Source: an uncultured Mucilaginibacter sp.
GTDB taxonomy: Bacteria; Bacteroidota; Bacteroidia; Sphingobacteriales; Sphingobacteriaceae
Length of the DNA: 52,363 bases
Direction of reading: 5' to 3'
NCBI GenBank assembly: GCA_903915155.1
Contig: CAIWRU010000099.1
Coordinates: 1 to 52,363 of the forward strand
Shown here piece by piece: positions 43,835 through 52,290 of the stretch; the first letter of the stretch is position 1; each line of letters begins with the position of its first letter. The position numbers were made by a program, and so were the translations under genes. Under the pieces are notes generated by a model. That model saw only the letters and a program-made list of their open reading frames with translations, did not search any database and was not told where the DNA came from.

Positions 43835-44674
43835 TTATGAATTAAACAGCTTGTTGATATCAGCATATGGCTTAGCCTCATTAGCGAAAGTAAACTTTCC
43901 CTGGTGGCGTATCTCTTCTGCGGCTCTAAAGAAAGCCCCGTAAGCTGCCCGTATAAGCGATGAGCCCAGGCTTACGCGCTTAACGCCTATTTCAGCAAGC
44001 ATATCGAGCGAAAAATCACCTCCCGAAAGTCCCATTACCACATTTACAGGTCGGGGCGCCACGGCTTTTACAACTGCCTCTATTTCTTCGAGGGTTTTCA
44101 AGCCGGGGGCAAACAACACATCCGCGCCTGCATCAGCAAAAGCCTCCAGGCGGCGTATGGTGTCGTTCAAATCCGGGCGACCATGTATCAGGTTTTCTGC
44201 ACGGGCTGTAAGCGTAAAGGCATAAGGTAAACTGCGTGCTGCGGCTACTGCGGCCTTTACACGTTCAATTGCATGATCGAATGAATAGATAGGATCATTA
44301 GGGTTTCCCGTGGCATCTTCAATTGATCCACCCGCAAGGCCAGCTTTTGCCGCAAGCAAGATGGTTTCGGCACAGGTTTCGGGGCTGTCGCCAAAACCAT
44401 TCTCCAGGTCGGCCGATACCGGAAGGTTGGTGGCAGTTATAATATCTTTTACGTTTTGCAAAGTTTCTTCGCGGGTTATTGACGCAAACCCGTCGGGCTT
44501 ACCGAGGGAAAAAGCCAGGCCCGCACTGGTGGTTGCCAATGCCTCGAAGCCCAGGCTTTCCAACACTTTAGCTGAACCGGCATCCCATGGGTTAGGAACG
44601 ACGAAAATGCCGCCACGCTGGTGAAGGTTTTTGAAAATTTCGGCCTTGTTCTGCAATGAATTGTTTGGCGACAT
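43835..44674 (-). CDS. Isocitrate lyase / PEP mutase family enzyme
   Basis: A 279-residue TIM-barrel enzyme of the carbon-carbon or carbon-phosphorus lyase superfamily. It starts with FVVPNPWDAGSAKVLESLGF and has the substrate-site stretch ATTSAGLAFSLGKPDG. The metal-binding acidic stretch is SADLENGFGDSPETCAETI, and the later motif GADVLFAPGLKTLEEI is usual for the oxaloacetate-decarboxylase-like and PEP-mutase-like branch. The KKCGH motif of true isocitrate lyases is absent. Probably cytoplasmic. The reaction cannot be fixed from sequence: 2-methylisocitrate lyase, phosphonate or oxaloacetate chemistry are all possible. Confidence 0.85.
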   Translation of the reverse strand: MSPNNSLQNKAEIFKNLHQRGGIFVVPNPWDAGSAKVLESLGFEALATTSAGLAFSLGKPDGFASITREETLQNVKDIITATNLPVSADLENGFGDSPETCAETILLAAKAGLAGGSIEDATGNPNDPIYSFDHAIERVKAAVAAARSLPYAFTLTARAENLIHGRPDLNDTIRRLEAFADAGADVLFAPGLKTLEEIEAVVKAVAPRPVNVVMGLSGGDFSLDMLAEIGVKRVSLGSSLIRAAYGAFFRAAEEIRHQGKFTFANEAKPYADINKLFNS

Positions 44675-44754
44675 ACTGTTTGTTATTTATTTAAAGCTAT
44701 AATTCTTATCTGATTTAAGGTCGATAAAAAAATAACTATTGCCGGCCTGTGATG

Positions 44755-45957
44755 CTACCTGTTAAATTCAAAAAGTTTGGCATTATTATTTTTCTTGCCA
44801 CTGATCATATCCCGCAATATCTCAGCTGCAATAACGCTGAAGGTAATGCCGTTACCGCCAAATCCTAATGCAAAGTAAGTGTTCGGCCGTTCAGGTATCG
44901 AACCAATATAAGGTAGTCCATCTTTTGTGGTTGCAAATGCACCCGCCCAGCTAAAATCGGCTTTTAGAGGAATATCGGGTAATTTCTTTAGGAAAGCATT
45001 GCAAAGCTGCGTTGTTTTTTTGACGATGACCGATGGCTTCATGTGTGGATGATGATAAGGGTCGTCGCGCCCGCCTATCAGGATGCGGTTTTCGCTTACC
45101 ACTCTGAAATACATATAGGGCGTTGCCGTTTCCCAGATCAGGCTGTTACGGTGCCAAAAGTATTTATCATGCAAAGGCTCGGACACCAAGGCATAAGTTG
45201 AATGGATATCGGCAATTTTTTTCGGCACATACTGCAGGCTTTCGTATCCGCTGGCAATAACCAGTTTACGGGCTTTCACCCGTAAGTCATTTGTCATGTG
45301 CAGCGTAACGCCTTTATTGGTATGCTCTAAATGTTTAACAGGCGAATTATTATAAACCTGGTGGCCTTCCTTACAAAAATCGGCGAATAAAGCATGCGTT
45401 AGCAAATACGCATCCACCTCACCGCCATCTTCACTAAACACAGCTGCGGGCGCTTCAAATCCAAAAGTCTTTTTAATATCGGCTTTATCCAGCCAATTTA
45501 TTTTAAAACCATATTTTTTTCGTAGTTCAAACTCCTGTTTTAGTTTAGCGGTATGGGTATTGAAACTGGCATATTGCAAGCTGGGCACTAAATGAAAATC
45601 AAAGGCGGGTTTTAATGTTTTGCAAAGGTGTTCAATATCATAAATAGCCTTGCGACATAATTCATAACTTTTTACCGCATTTGTTTCCCCAACATAATCG
45701 CGTAACTCGGTTAACGGCGTATCTATTTCATATTGCAAGAATGCTGTGCTTGCCGCCGTGCTACCCATCGCCACATGCCGCCTGTCGAACACCGCAATAT
45801 TAAGGCCCGCGTTGCGTAGGTACCATGCCGTTAGCGCTGCACTGATGCCTGCTCCCATGATAGCCACATCAACCGATAAATTTTTGTCAAGTGAAGGGTA
45901 TTGGGCCACAATGCCGTTCTTCATTAACCAGTAAGGTTGTTGTTCGTAAAGGTTCAT
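44755..45957 (-). CDS. FAD-dependent oxidoreductase (DAO family)
   Basis: A 400-residue flavoprotein of the D-amino-acid-oxidase/glycine-oxidase-like group. The dinucleotide-binding motif is VAIMGAGISAALTAWYLRNA with the ribose-binding acidic residue after IAVFDRR. The flavin contact stretch is GSTAASTAFLQYEID, and the C-terminal FAD motif is YFALGFGGNGITFSVIAAEI. There is no Rieske domain at the end, unlike the longer DAO-Rieske fusions. No signal peptide or twin-arginine leader is seen. It lies about 80 bases upstream of the PEP mutase-like gene on the same strand. The substrate, an amine or amino acid, is not known. Confidence 0.88.
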   Translation of the reverse strand: MNLYEQQPYWLMKNGIVAQYPSLDKNLSVDVAIMGAGISAALTAWYLRNAGLNIAVFDRRHVAMGSTAASTAFLQYEIDTPLTELRDYVGETNAVKSYELCRKAIYDIEHLCKTLKPAFDFHLVPSLQYASFNTHTAKLKQEFELRKKYGFKINWLDKADIKKTFGFEAPAAVFSEDGGEVDAYLLTHALFADFCKEGHQVYNNSPVKHLEHTNKGVTLHMTNDLRVKARKLVIASGYESLQYVPKKIADIHSTYALVSEPLHDKYFWHRNSLIWETATPYMYFRVVSENRILIGGRDDPYHHPHMKPSVIVKKTTQLCNAFLKKLPDIPLKADFSWAGAFATTKDGLPYIGSIPERPNTYFALGFGGNGITFSVIAAEILRDMISGKKNNNAKLFEFNR

Positions 45958-46009
45958 TTATTGGATTAACGGTTATGCCTTATTAATACCTGTAATAGTA
46001 TGGTTTGTT

Positions 46010-46618
46010 TTAACTCAATAGCCCCTTAACCAACGCTTTCCATTGCGGGCCAGATATGCCCGCTCGCGAAGTTAAAGCTATGATAGTATTGCGTATGGTA
46101 TCATATATCCCTGTATTTTTGGTATTTGTAGTTTCATTGCGCCCGTGCGTGGCGGCACTTACGTGGTTTAGGTAGCGTTCGACAATAAATGTGTTAGTTG
46201 AACCGTGACCGAAAAAGTGGGCTGTCTCCTTATCGGGGTGACGGGGATTCGCTACCGGCCTTACTGTTATTGCTATGTACTCCGCTTCGGCGTTGGCATT
46301 TTCCACATCATCAATATTTACTATTTGCACCCAATCCAAACCATCGCCTGCTATTGTTCCGGGTGCCGGCAGGTCGATATAAAAATGGTCTTCTTTTTCC
46401 GCCATCCGGTATAAGGGATTGCCTTTTGCATCGGTGAGCGTAAATTTTGATGAACCCGGACCACTGAATGTGTGCCAGTTTGATACATCCTTCAGCCTGC
46501 TTTTAGCCAGCAGGAACAATTCATGTGCTTTTTGCCTGGTCTCGCAGTCGACAAATTCAATCACATCGGTTTGGTTGCCTTCGCGTTGTTTAGGGATATT
46601 GGCTGATGAATCAATCAT
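46010..46618 (-). CDS. Conserved-looking protein of unknown function
   Basis: A 202-residue protein without signal peptide. It has DVIEFVDCETRQKAHELFLL and YRMAEKEDHFYIDLPAPGTI, the loop HFFGHGSTNTFIVERYLNHV, and a C-terminal helix ending SGPQWKALVKGLLS. It reads as a cytoplasmic or secreted-without-leader alpha/beta protein. I cannot name the family. Composition matches the neighbours. Same strand as the FAD oxidoreductase, 52 bases upstream of it, so the two could be co-transcribed. Divergent from the blaI gene. Confidence 0.7.
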   Translation of the reverse strand: MIDSSANIPKQREGNQTDVIEFVDCETRQKAHELFLLAKSRLKDVSNWHTFSGPGSSKFTLTDAKGNPLYRMAEKEDHFYIDLPAPGTIAGDGLDWVQIVNIDDVENANAEAEYIAITVRPVANPRHPDKETAHFFGHGSTNTFIVERYLNHVSAATHGRNETTNTKNTGIYDTIRNTIIALTSRAGISGPQWKALVKGLLS

Positions 46619-46751
46619 GGTAATAGATTTTATTAGCTAACACCTGAGGATGATAAGAGTTTTTTTATTTGAGTTGGAAGTGTTGCCTGTGGCGCGCACA
46701 GCAAGGGGCAATAGCCCGAATTTAGTTTGATGTTAAAAAGTGTTAAATAAA

Positions 46752-46785
46752 TTTGTTTTCTACGAAACTTTCGTAGATTTACGAA
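46752..46785 (+). promoter_or_regulatory. blaI promoter with overlapping repressor palindromes
   Basis: TTTG at 46752-46755, spacer of 18, and TAGATTTA at 46774-46781 form a Bacteroidetes-type promoter. Between them CTACGAAACTTTCGTAG (46760-46776) is a perfect 8+1+8 palindrome. A second, TTCGTAGATTTACGAA (46770-46785), a 6-base inverted repeat around GATT, overlaps the -7 box. Bound repressor would block polymerase. Confidence 0.75.
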
Positions 46786-46801
46786 TAATTAGTAAATTGA
46801 T

Positions 46802-47167
46802 ATGGAAAAACTATCGCAACAGGAAGAAGAAGTAATGCAAGTGGTGTGGAAAGCAGGCCGTGGATTCATAAAGGATTTTTTAGACGAACTGGCCGAACCG
46901 CGGCCGCCATACACCACCCTTGCCTCGACCGTAAAGAATTTGGAGAAGAAGGGTTTTTTGAAAAGTGAAAAGCTGGCCAACTCGTACCGGTATTCGCCGC
47001 TTATTAAGGCCGAAGATTACAAGCGGAAATTTATGAAGGGCTTTGTGAGCGATTATTTCGAAAACTCATACAAAGAACTGGTAGAGTTTTTTGCTAAAGA
47101 AGAAAAGATAAGCGCCGATGACCTGAAGGACATCATAAACCTGATAGAGAATCAAAATAAAAAATAA
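46802..47167 (+). CDS. BlaI/MecI/CopY-family transcriptional repressor
   Basis: A 121-residue winged-helix repressor, MEKLSQQEEEVMQVVWKAGR at its start. The recognition part is PPYTTLASTVKNLEKKGFLK, the wing is LANSYRYSPLIKAEDYKRKF, and a C-terminal dimerisation helix follows. In BlaI-type systems the partner M56 protease cleaves the repressor when a signal is sensed. The next gene, 17 bases on, is such a protease, and palindromes sit in the gene's own promoter, so autoregulation is very likely. The signal need not be a beta-lactam, since no beta-lactamase gene is nearby. Confidence 0.94.
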   Translation: MEKLSQQEEEVMQVVWKAGRGFIKDFLDELAEPRPPYTTLASTVKNLEKKGFLKSEKLANSYRYSPLIKAEDYKRKFMKGFVSDYFENSYKELVEFFAKEEKISADDLKDIINLIENQNKK

Positions 47168-47184
47168 ACCTTAAACTGTATTTT

Positions 47185-49143
47185 ATGCCTGCCATCATCC
47201 AATACCTTTTAAAATTATCAGTAAGCGCCGCTGTGATATATGCGTTTTACTACCTGGTGTTACGCCGTTTAACATTTTACAACCTTAACAGGTGGTACTT
47301 GGTGGGTTATACCTTGTTATGCTTTATTATACCGTTCATCAATATAACGCAGATAGCAAGCAAGGCCGATGAAAAAATGCCGGCCTTGAATTATATCCCA
47401 GCTGTACAAAACATAAAATACTTTATGCCGTCGGCGCTGAATGAAACGGAACACCATAGTTATAACATTTGGGATGCGATGCTAGTCCTGCTGGCTATCG
47501 GCTCGGTTATATTGCTGGTGAAACTGGCGGTACAAATGATCTCGTTTATGCGCATGAAGCGGCAGGCTAAACTGATAAGCGATAAAGACAGCGCCATTTA
47601 CCATGTAGATGAAGAGATAATGCCGTTCTCGTTCGGCAAATCCATCTACCTGAATAAAAATATGCATAGCGACAAGGAGCTGGGTGAAATTATAATGCAC
47701 GAATATGTGCATGTAAAGCAATTGCATTCGGCCGATATTTTAATTGCCGAGTTGTTTTGCGTGGTTAACTGGTTTAACCCTTTCGCGTGGTTTATACGCC
47801 ACAGCATACGGCAGAACCTGGAGTTTATTGCCGATGATAACGTAGTTCGCTCGGGTATAAATAAAAAGGACTATCAATATCATTTATTAAAAGTGGTGGG
47901 CATACCGCAATACCGCATTGCCAATCAATTCAATTTTTCATCCCTAAAAAAACGTATCATCATGATGAATCGCGCAAAATCGGCAAAAATACATTTGCTA
48001 AAATTTATGTTCATACTGCCCTTGCTGGCAGTTACCCTTATGGCTTTCAGAAGTGAAATAGTAAATACCGTAAACAAAATTACAACGAGGCCAATGGCTG
48101 TTAAGGCGGTAACCTTTCCGTCGCAGGCCGTTATGATACCGCAAAGCGAAGCTTTTAAAAAGATGGCAATTGTGCCTGTTAAAAATAAAGACCTAGCAAT
48201 AGCAGATACATCGGTAAAAGAAAGCGTGGAGCTAAACGCTTATTTTAAAGGTGAGGTATTAAGAACGCAAGAAATTGACGGCACCTATCTTATTATTATA
48301 AGGGATGGCAACAGGTTCGATTCTTATTCAAATCTTACGTCGGTAAAAGTGAAAAAAGGCGATAAAGTAAAGAAAGGGCAGCCTATAGGTACTGCAGATG
48401 TTGACCTTGCTACCGGCCTCCCCAAGGTGAAATTTAGTTTATATGATGGGACCGCAATGGTTTATGAAGCAGATGGGAGTGATACTGCAAAAAGAGGTTA
48501 CACCAGCATATCGGGTAATGGCTCAACATCAAGCAACAACGCTTACGTGGCTGTTTCAACTCAGAAACCCAGCAGTTGGAGCACTGGATCATCCGGCAGT
48601 GGACAGGTATACACCATTTCCCCCGCCTCAAGTCATATTGTATCGGGAACTGTTATATACGACAGTACCACTTATGTCACTTCCCCTGCTCCGTACACTA
48701 CAGCGGCATATAGTACAGCAGTTCCGTCTACTATATCTGCAGCAGCGCCCAGCGTAGAGGTTACTTACCAGGCAAGAACAAAGGCCGACCCGGTAAGAAT
48801 AAGTTCGGGCAGAACGTATTTAACGGGGAATGTAGCCTATGTGATGGCTGGGAATGATGCTGATGAGCTGACTTTTACTATCGATCCAAAGCATGTAGAA
48901 GAATCGCAATTTGCGCGGATGGAAAAGAAATTTGCCGATAATGGCTTCAAACTAAAGATAAAAGGCGACCTGAAAAACAATAGTGATAGTAAGCTGAGGA
49001 TCGAAATATCGGGCTCAAAAGATAACAGCACATCATCGGCCACAGCAACTTTTAGTTCTGACGACCTGCATAATAGTAACAGCTTTATTAAAATAACAGG
49101 AGATAAGAAAACCGGCCTGGTTTCAATAGTATCTTACCGATAG
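47185..49143 (+). CDS. M56 family (BlaR1-like) sensor protease with LytM-like domain
   Basis: Membrane zinc protease of 652 residues. Transmembrane segments lie at about 6-26, 36-57, 98-118 and 273-292. The zinc motif HEYVH (His172-Glu173...His176) is in the cytoplasmic M56 domain. After the last helix comes a periplasmic part. Residues about 350-425 resemble an M23/LytM domain (YLIIIRDGNRFDSYSNL, VKVKKGDKVKKGQPIGTADV), but the metal histidines are absent: the YAHL position reads YSNL (Asn383) and PHLHFE reads PKVKFS (413-418). A Ser/Thr/Ala-rich linker and a C-terminal beta domain follow. No penicillin-binding domain is present. Confidence 0.9.
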   Translation: MPAIIQYLLKLSVSAAVIYAFYYLVLRRLTFYNLNRWYLVGYTLLCFIIPFINITQIASKADEKMPALNYIPAVQNIKYFMPSALNETEHHSYNIWDAMLVLLAIGSVILLVKLAVQMISFMRMKRQAKLISDKDSAIYHVDEEIMPFSFGKSIYLNKNMHSDKELGEIIMHEYVHVKQLHSADILIAELFCVVNWFNPFAWFIRHSIRQNLEFIADDNVVRSGINKKDYQYHLLKVVGIPQYRIANQFNFSSLKKRIIMMNRAKSAKIHLLKFMFILPLLAVTLMAFRSEIVNTVNKITTRPMAVKAVTFPSQAVMIPQSEAFKKMAIVPVKNKDLAIADTSVKESVELNAYFKGEVLRTQEIDGTYLIIIRDGNRFDSYSNLTSVKVKKGDKVKKGQPIGTADVDLATGLPKVKFSLYDGTAMVYEADGSDTAKRGYTSISGNGSTSSNNAYVAVSTQKPSSWSTGSSGSGQVYTISPASSHIVSGTVIYDSTTYVTSPAPYTTAAYSTAVPSTISAAAPSVEVTYQARTKADPVRISSGRTYLTGNVAYVMAGNDADELTFTIDPKHVEESQFARMEKKFADNGFKLKIKGDLKNNSDSKLRIEISGSKDNSTSSATATFSSDDLHNSNSFIKITGDKKTGLVSIVSYR

Positions 49144-49171
49144 GCAAGTAATAGTTAGTAGTTAATTATAT

Positions 49172-49209
49172 TTCGCAGGGCATGCTAAGGCGGCCCTGCG
49201 ATTTTTTTT
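49172..49209 (+). terminator. Intrinsic terminator
   Basis: Nine-base stem TCGCAGGGC (49173-49181) and GCCCTGCGA (49193-49201) followed by eight T. It ends the blaI-M56 unit, just before the convergent eda gene. Confidence 0.9.
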
Positions 49210-49218
49210 AAGGTAGGC

Positions 49219-49878
49219 TTAACGTACGTTTTTAATGGTTTCAAGCACTCGTACGGTGTCGTTGTATAACTGATCGTATAGGCGGCATTCGAGTATGGTT
49301 TTGCTGATGAGCTTGCCGCCCATGCCAACTGCCGCTACGCCTGCGTTGAACCACTCGGAAAGATTGCCGCGGGTTTGGTCGACCCCGCCAGTAGGTAAGA
49401 ATAGCTGGCCGCGGAACAGCTCCCTGATTGACGATACAAAAGCAGCCCCTAAAATATTTGCCGGGAATATTTTAATTAATAAAGCGCCGTTTTGCTGCGC
49501 GGTGAATATTTCAGTAGGTGTCATACAGCCGGGGATCCACAGCATATCATGGCGGGCGGTAATTTTTGCTACATCTATGTTGATGATGGGCGCTACGATA
49601 AAATCAGCGCCGGCGGCTATGAACGCTTCGGCTTCTTCGGCTGATTTAATGGTGCCTACGCCAAAGTGCAGGTCGGGCATTTCCTGTAGCTGCGCTTTTT
49701 TTAATTCAACAAAATTATCGAAAGATTCGGCGCTGCGGTTGGTGTATTCCATTGCCCGTATGCCCGCTCTATACAACGTACGGATAATTTGCAGGCTGAC
49801 CTCCACATCTTTATAGGAGAACAAAGGCATTATCCCTTGGGCGACTATAGTATCCAATACTTGTTGTTTTTTGCTCAT
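49219..49878 (-). CDS. eda: KDPG aldolase (2-dehydro-3-deoxy-phosphogluconate aldolase)
   Basis: Splits 2-keto-3-deoxy-6-phosphogluconate to pyruvate and glyceraldehyde-3-phosphate. The 219-residue TIM barrel has Glu44 in RAMEYTNRSA and the Schiff-base Lys136 in LLIKIFPANILG, at the expected spacing; GVGTIKSAEEAEAFIAAGAD is also typical. It overlaps the end of the kinase gene by four bases (ATGA), so the two are translationally coupled. Last step of the uxuA-kdgK-eda pathway. The bifunctional 4-hydroxy-2-oxoglutarate aldolase activity is common in this family. Confidence 0.94.
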   Translation of the reverse strand: MSKKQQVLDTIVAQGIMPLFSYKDVEVSLQIIRTLYRAGIRAMEYTNRSAESFDNFVELKKAQLQEMPDLHFGVGTIKSAEEAEAFIAAGADFIVAPIINIDVAKITARHDMLWIPGCMTPTEIFTAQQNGALLIKIFPANILGAAFVSSIRELFRGQLFLPTGGVDQTRGNLSEWFNAGVAAVGMGGKLISKTILECRLYDQLYNDTVRVLETIKNVR

Positions 49879-50903
49879 AACTTTATCGCTTTAGTAATTT
49901 CTTCAACACTTTTATTGGTGATATCGCCCTTAATAAATAATTTTTTGAAAGCGGCTGCTGTGGCAAACTCCAATGTTTGCTGTGCGCCGATTTGGTTATA
50001 AAAGCCATATATCAACCCTGCCATAAAACAATCGCCGCTGCCCACTTTGTCGATAATGGTTTCGCTTTGGTATTCGGCTGATGCGTAAAATTCATCTTTA
50101 GTTGATAACGTGCCGTAATAGTGAATATCACCGGCATCAAACCTGAAGGTATTGGCTACAGCGTTACAAGCCGGGTATTGTTCCATTATTTGTGCCGATG
50201 TTTTTTTCGCGGCGTTTAAATAGGTTGTTTTATTGGTCGTTTCGGCGACACCTGTGGGGATGCCCAGCAATGTTTCGGCGGCCCATATATTGCCCATTAC
50301 CAGGTTGCAGTATTTTACCAGCCCGGGCATTATTTGCTGCGGTGATTTGCCGTATTGCCATAATTTTAAACGATAATTCAGGTCGATAGAGATAGTGATG
50401 CCTTTTTTGGATGCGGCTTGCAGCACTTCGCTGCAAACATCGACAGCATTTTGACTAAGCGCCGGGCAGATAGCACTGAAATGGAACCAGCTGATGCCCT
50501 CAAGCACCGTGTCCCAATTAACTGTGGCAGGTTTTAGTTCGGCAAAGGATGAATAAGCGCGATCATAAATAAGGGCGTTGTGTTTCATATCCTTACCAGG
50601 GGTGAGGTAATACACGCCAATGCGATTGCCGCCGTACGAAATGCGGCTGGTATCGATATTCTTTTTCTGTATATAACCAATAATTTGCGCCGACACGTGG
50701 TTATCGGGCACTACGGTAAAATATTTGGCGGGTACGCCCCAAAGCGCAAGCGCGGTAGCCGCATTTAATTCGGCACCTGCAATATAGAAGGGCAGATTAT
50801 TTTCATCGAGCCATTTTCCGCCCGCGTCCGGGCATATCCTTAGCAATAGCTCGCCAAAGCATAATACAGCGCCGGGTTTGGTATTTGCAAAAGGGTTACT
50901 CAT
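49875..50903 (-). CDS. kdgK: 2-keto-3-deoxygluconate kinase (PfkB family)
   Basis: Phosphorylates 2-keto-3-deoxygluconate with ATP. The 342-residue PfkB-type sugar kinase begins with the strand AVLCFGELLLRICPDAGGKW. It has the sugar-binding AGAELNAATALALWGVPAKY and the C-terminal PfkB signature DKVGSGDCFMAGLIYGF, with the catalytic Asp in GSGD. The specificity is taken from its place between mannonate dehydratase and KDPG aldolase and from the long N-terminal form; another ketose or deoxyketonate is possible. Operon position second. Confidence 0.9.
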   Translation of the reverse strand: MSNPFANTKPGAVLCFGELLLRICPDAGGKWLDENNLPFYIAGAELNAATALALWGVPAKYFTVVPDNHVSAQIIGYIQKKNIDTSRISYGGNRIGVYYLTPGKDMKHNALIYDRAYSSFAELKPATVNWDTVLEGISWFHFSAICPALSQNAVDVCSEVLQAASKKGITISIDLNYRLKLWQYGKSPQQIMPGLVKYCNLVMGNIWAAETLLGIPTGVAETTNKTTYLNAAKKTSAQIMEQYPACNAVANTFRFDAGDIHYYGTLSTKDEFYASAEYQSETIIDKVGSGDCFMAGLIYGFYNQIGAQQTLEFATAAAFKKLFIKGDITNKSVEEITKAIKL

Positions 50904-50955
50904 GAAAGATATTTATGCAGGCTGAAAGCTGTTTAAAGCTAAAAAAATAAAATTA

Positions 50956-52158
50956 TTAACTATCGAACAAGCTTCTTTTAACGCCCATTTCAAGGCCGCG
51001 TAATTCGGCCAAGCCTTTTAGTCGGCCGATTGCCGAATAGCCATGATAGGTATTATGATTAAAATCATCCAGTAGTTTATGGCCGTGATCGGGGCGCATG
51101 GGTATAGCTATATCCGTACGACCGGCATCTACACGTTTTTTCTGCTCAAGGATCACATTTTTCATTACCGCGTACATATCGGTACTGCCGCCCAGGTGTT
51201 CGTCCTCATAAAAGCTGCCATCTGCCTCGCGCCTTACATTGCGCAGGTGCAGGAAATGGAAGTGCTGCCCTAGCCGTTCTACTATTCCGGGTAGGTCATT
51301 ATCGGCGCGGGCGCCTAATGAGCCCGAGCAAAAGGTTAAGCCGTTGCTGGGAGATGGCGCGTAGTTAACAATATCGGTTAGGTCTTTTTCGGTAGATACT
51401 ACCCTTGGTAGGCCAAATATCGGGAACGGTGGATCATCGGGGTGGATACACATTTTTACACCCGCTTCTTCGGCTGAGGGGATGACGGCACGCAGGAAAT
51501 AAGCAAGGTTTTCCTTTAGCGCCGCAGCATCAACATCAGCATATTTTTGCAAGTGGGTTTTAAATTCAGGAATGCTCAGGGTTTTATTGGTGCCCGGCAG
51601 GCCAGCCATTAAATTGTTAATGAGTTGTTGTTTTTCATCTGCACTTAATCCATCCAAAAAAGCCTTTGCTTTTTGCTGCTGGTCGGCAGTGAAGGATGTA
51701 AAAGCTGCTTCGCGTTCAAGTATATACAAGTCAAACGCCGCTATGGCCCGCACATCGCAACGCAATGCCGAAGCATTGTTGGGCAAGCGATAATCAAGAT
51801 CGGTGCGTGTCCAATCCAACACAGGCATGAAATTGTAGCACACGGTTTTTATGCCGGCTTTAGCCAGGTTTTGAAGTGTTTTTATATAAAGTTCGATGTA
51901 TTTATCGCGTTCTCTGCCGGCGGTTTTAATGCTTTCATGCACATTAACGCTCTCTACCACATCCCAATTGAGGCCGCCACCGATAATAAGTTGTTTGTAT
52001 TTATTTATTTCGTCGGTGGTCCATTCCTCGCCGACAGCGATATGCGACAGGTGGGTAACTATACCGGTAGCACCGGTTTGCCTTATACGCTGCAGCGTAA
52101 CTGCATCATTTGGGCCAAACCAGCGGAAAGTTTGTGTTAAATTGCTTAGCATAGTCAA
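50956..52158 (-). CDS. uxuA: Mannonate dehydratase
   Basis: Dehydrates D-mannonate to 2-keto-3-deoxygluconate in glucuronate breakdown. The 400-residue protein begins LTQTFRWFGPNDAVTLQRIRQTGATGIVTHL. It has the metal-site stretch GVKMCIHPDDPPFPIFGLPR and NGLTFCSGSLGAR, and HFLHLRNVRREADGSFYEDE and MRPDHGHKLLDDF, all UxuA motifs. First gene of the three-gene unit. The isomerase UxaC, reductase UxuB and a hexuronate transporter are not in the window; the region upstream on this strand carries tRNA-Asp on the other strand. Confidence 0.95.
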   Translation of the reverse strand: MTMLSNLTQTFRWFGPNDAVTLQRIRQTGATGIVTHLSHIAVGEEWTTDEINKYKQLIIGGGLNWDVVESVNVHESIKTAGRERDKYIELYIKTLQNLAKAGIKTVCYNFMPVLDWTRTDLDYRLPNNASALRCDVRAIAAFDLYILEREAAFTSFTADQQQKAKAFLDGLSADEKQQLINNLMAGLPGTNKTLSIPEFKTHLQKYADVDAAALKENLAYFLRAVIPSAEEAGVKMCIHPDDPPFPIFGLPRVVSTEKDLTDIVNYAPSPSNGLTFCSGSLGARADNDLPGIVERLGQHFHFLHLRNVRREADGSFYEDEHLGGSTDMYAVMKNVILEQKKRVDAGRTDIAIPMRPDHGHKLLDDFNHNTYHGYSAIGRLKGLAELRGLEMGVKRSLFDS

Positions 52159-52248
52159 GATTTATAGCTTGCTAAATTAAAATCTATTTAGATAAAAACC
52201 TGTGTTTTACAGCAATAAATAATAAAAGGAACTTTTTTGAAATTAACA

Positions 52249-52279
52249 TTTGCGTAAACATAAAATCTGACTATATTTG
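52249..52279 (+). promoter_or_regulatory. Promoter of tRNA-Asp
   Basis: TTTG at 52249-52252, a 19-base spacer and TATATTTG at 52272-52279, an exact match to the Bacteroidetes consensus, 11 bases before the tRNA. Such a short gap fits a stable-RNA start site. Confidence 0.9.
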
Positions 52280-52290
52280 CCAACCCAAAC

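Noticed and set aside
46802-49143. A beta-lactam resistance system
   Set aside because: BlaI and an M56 protease are present, but the protease lacks a penicillin-binding domain and no beta-lactamase or PBP gene is near. BlaI/M56 pairs with other roles are common in Bacteroidetes.
49295-49816. A 173-codon plus-strand frame opposite eda
   Set aside because: Shadow of a clear KDPG aldolase gene; no domain or signal in it.
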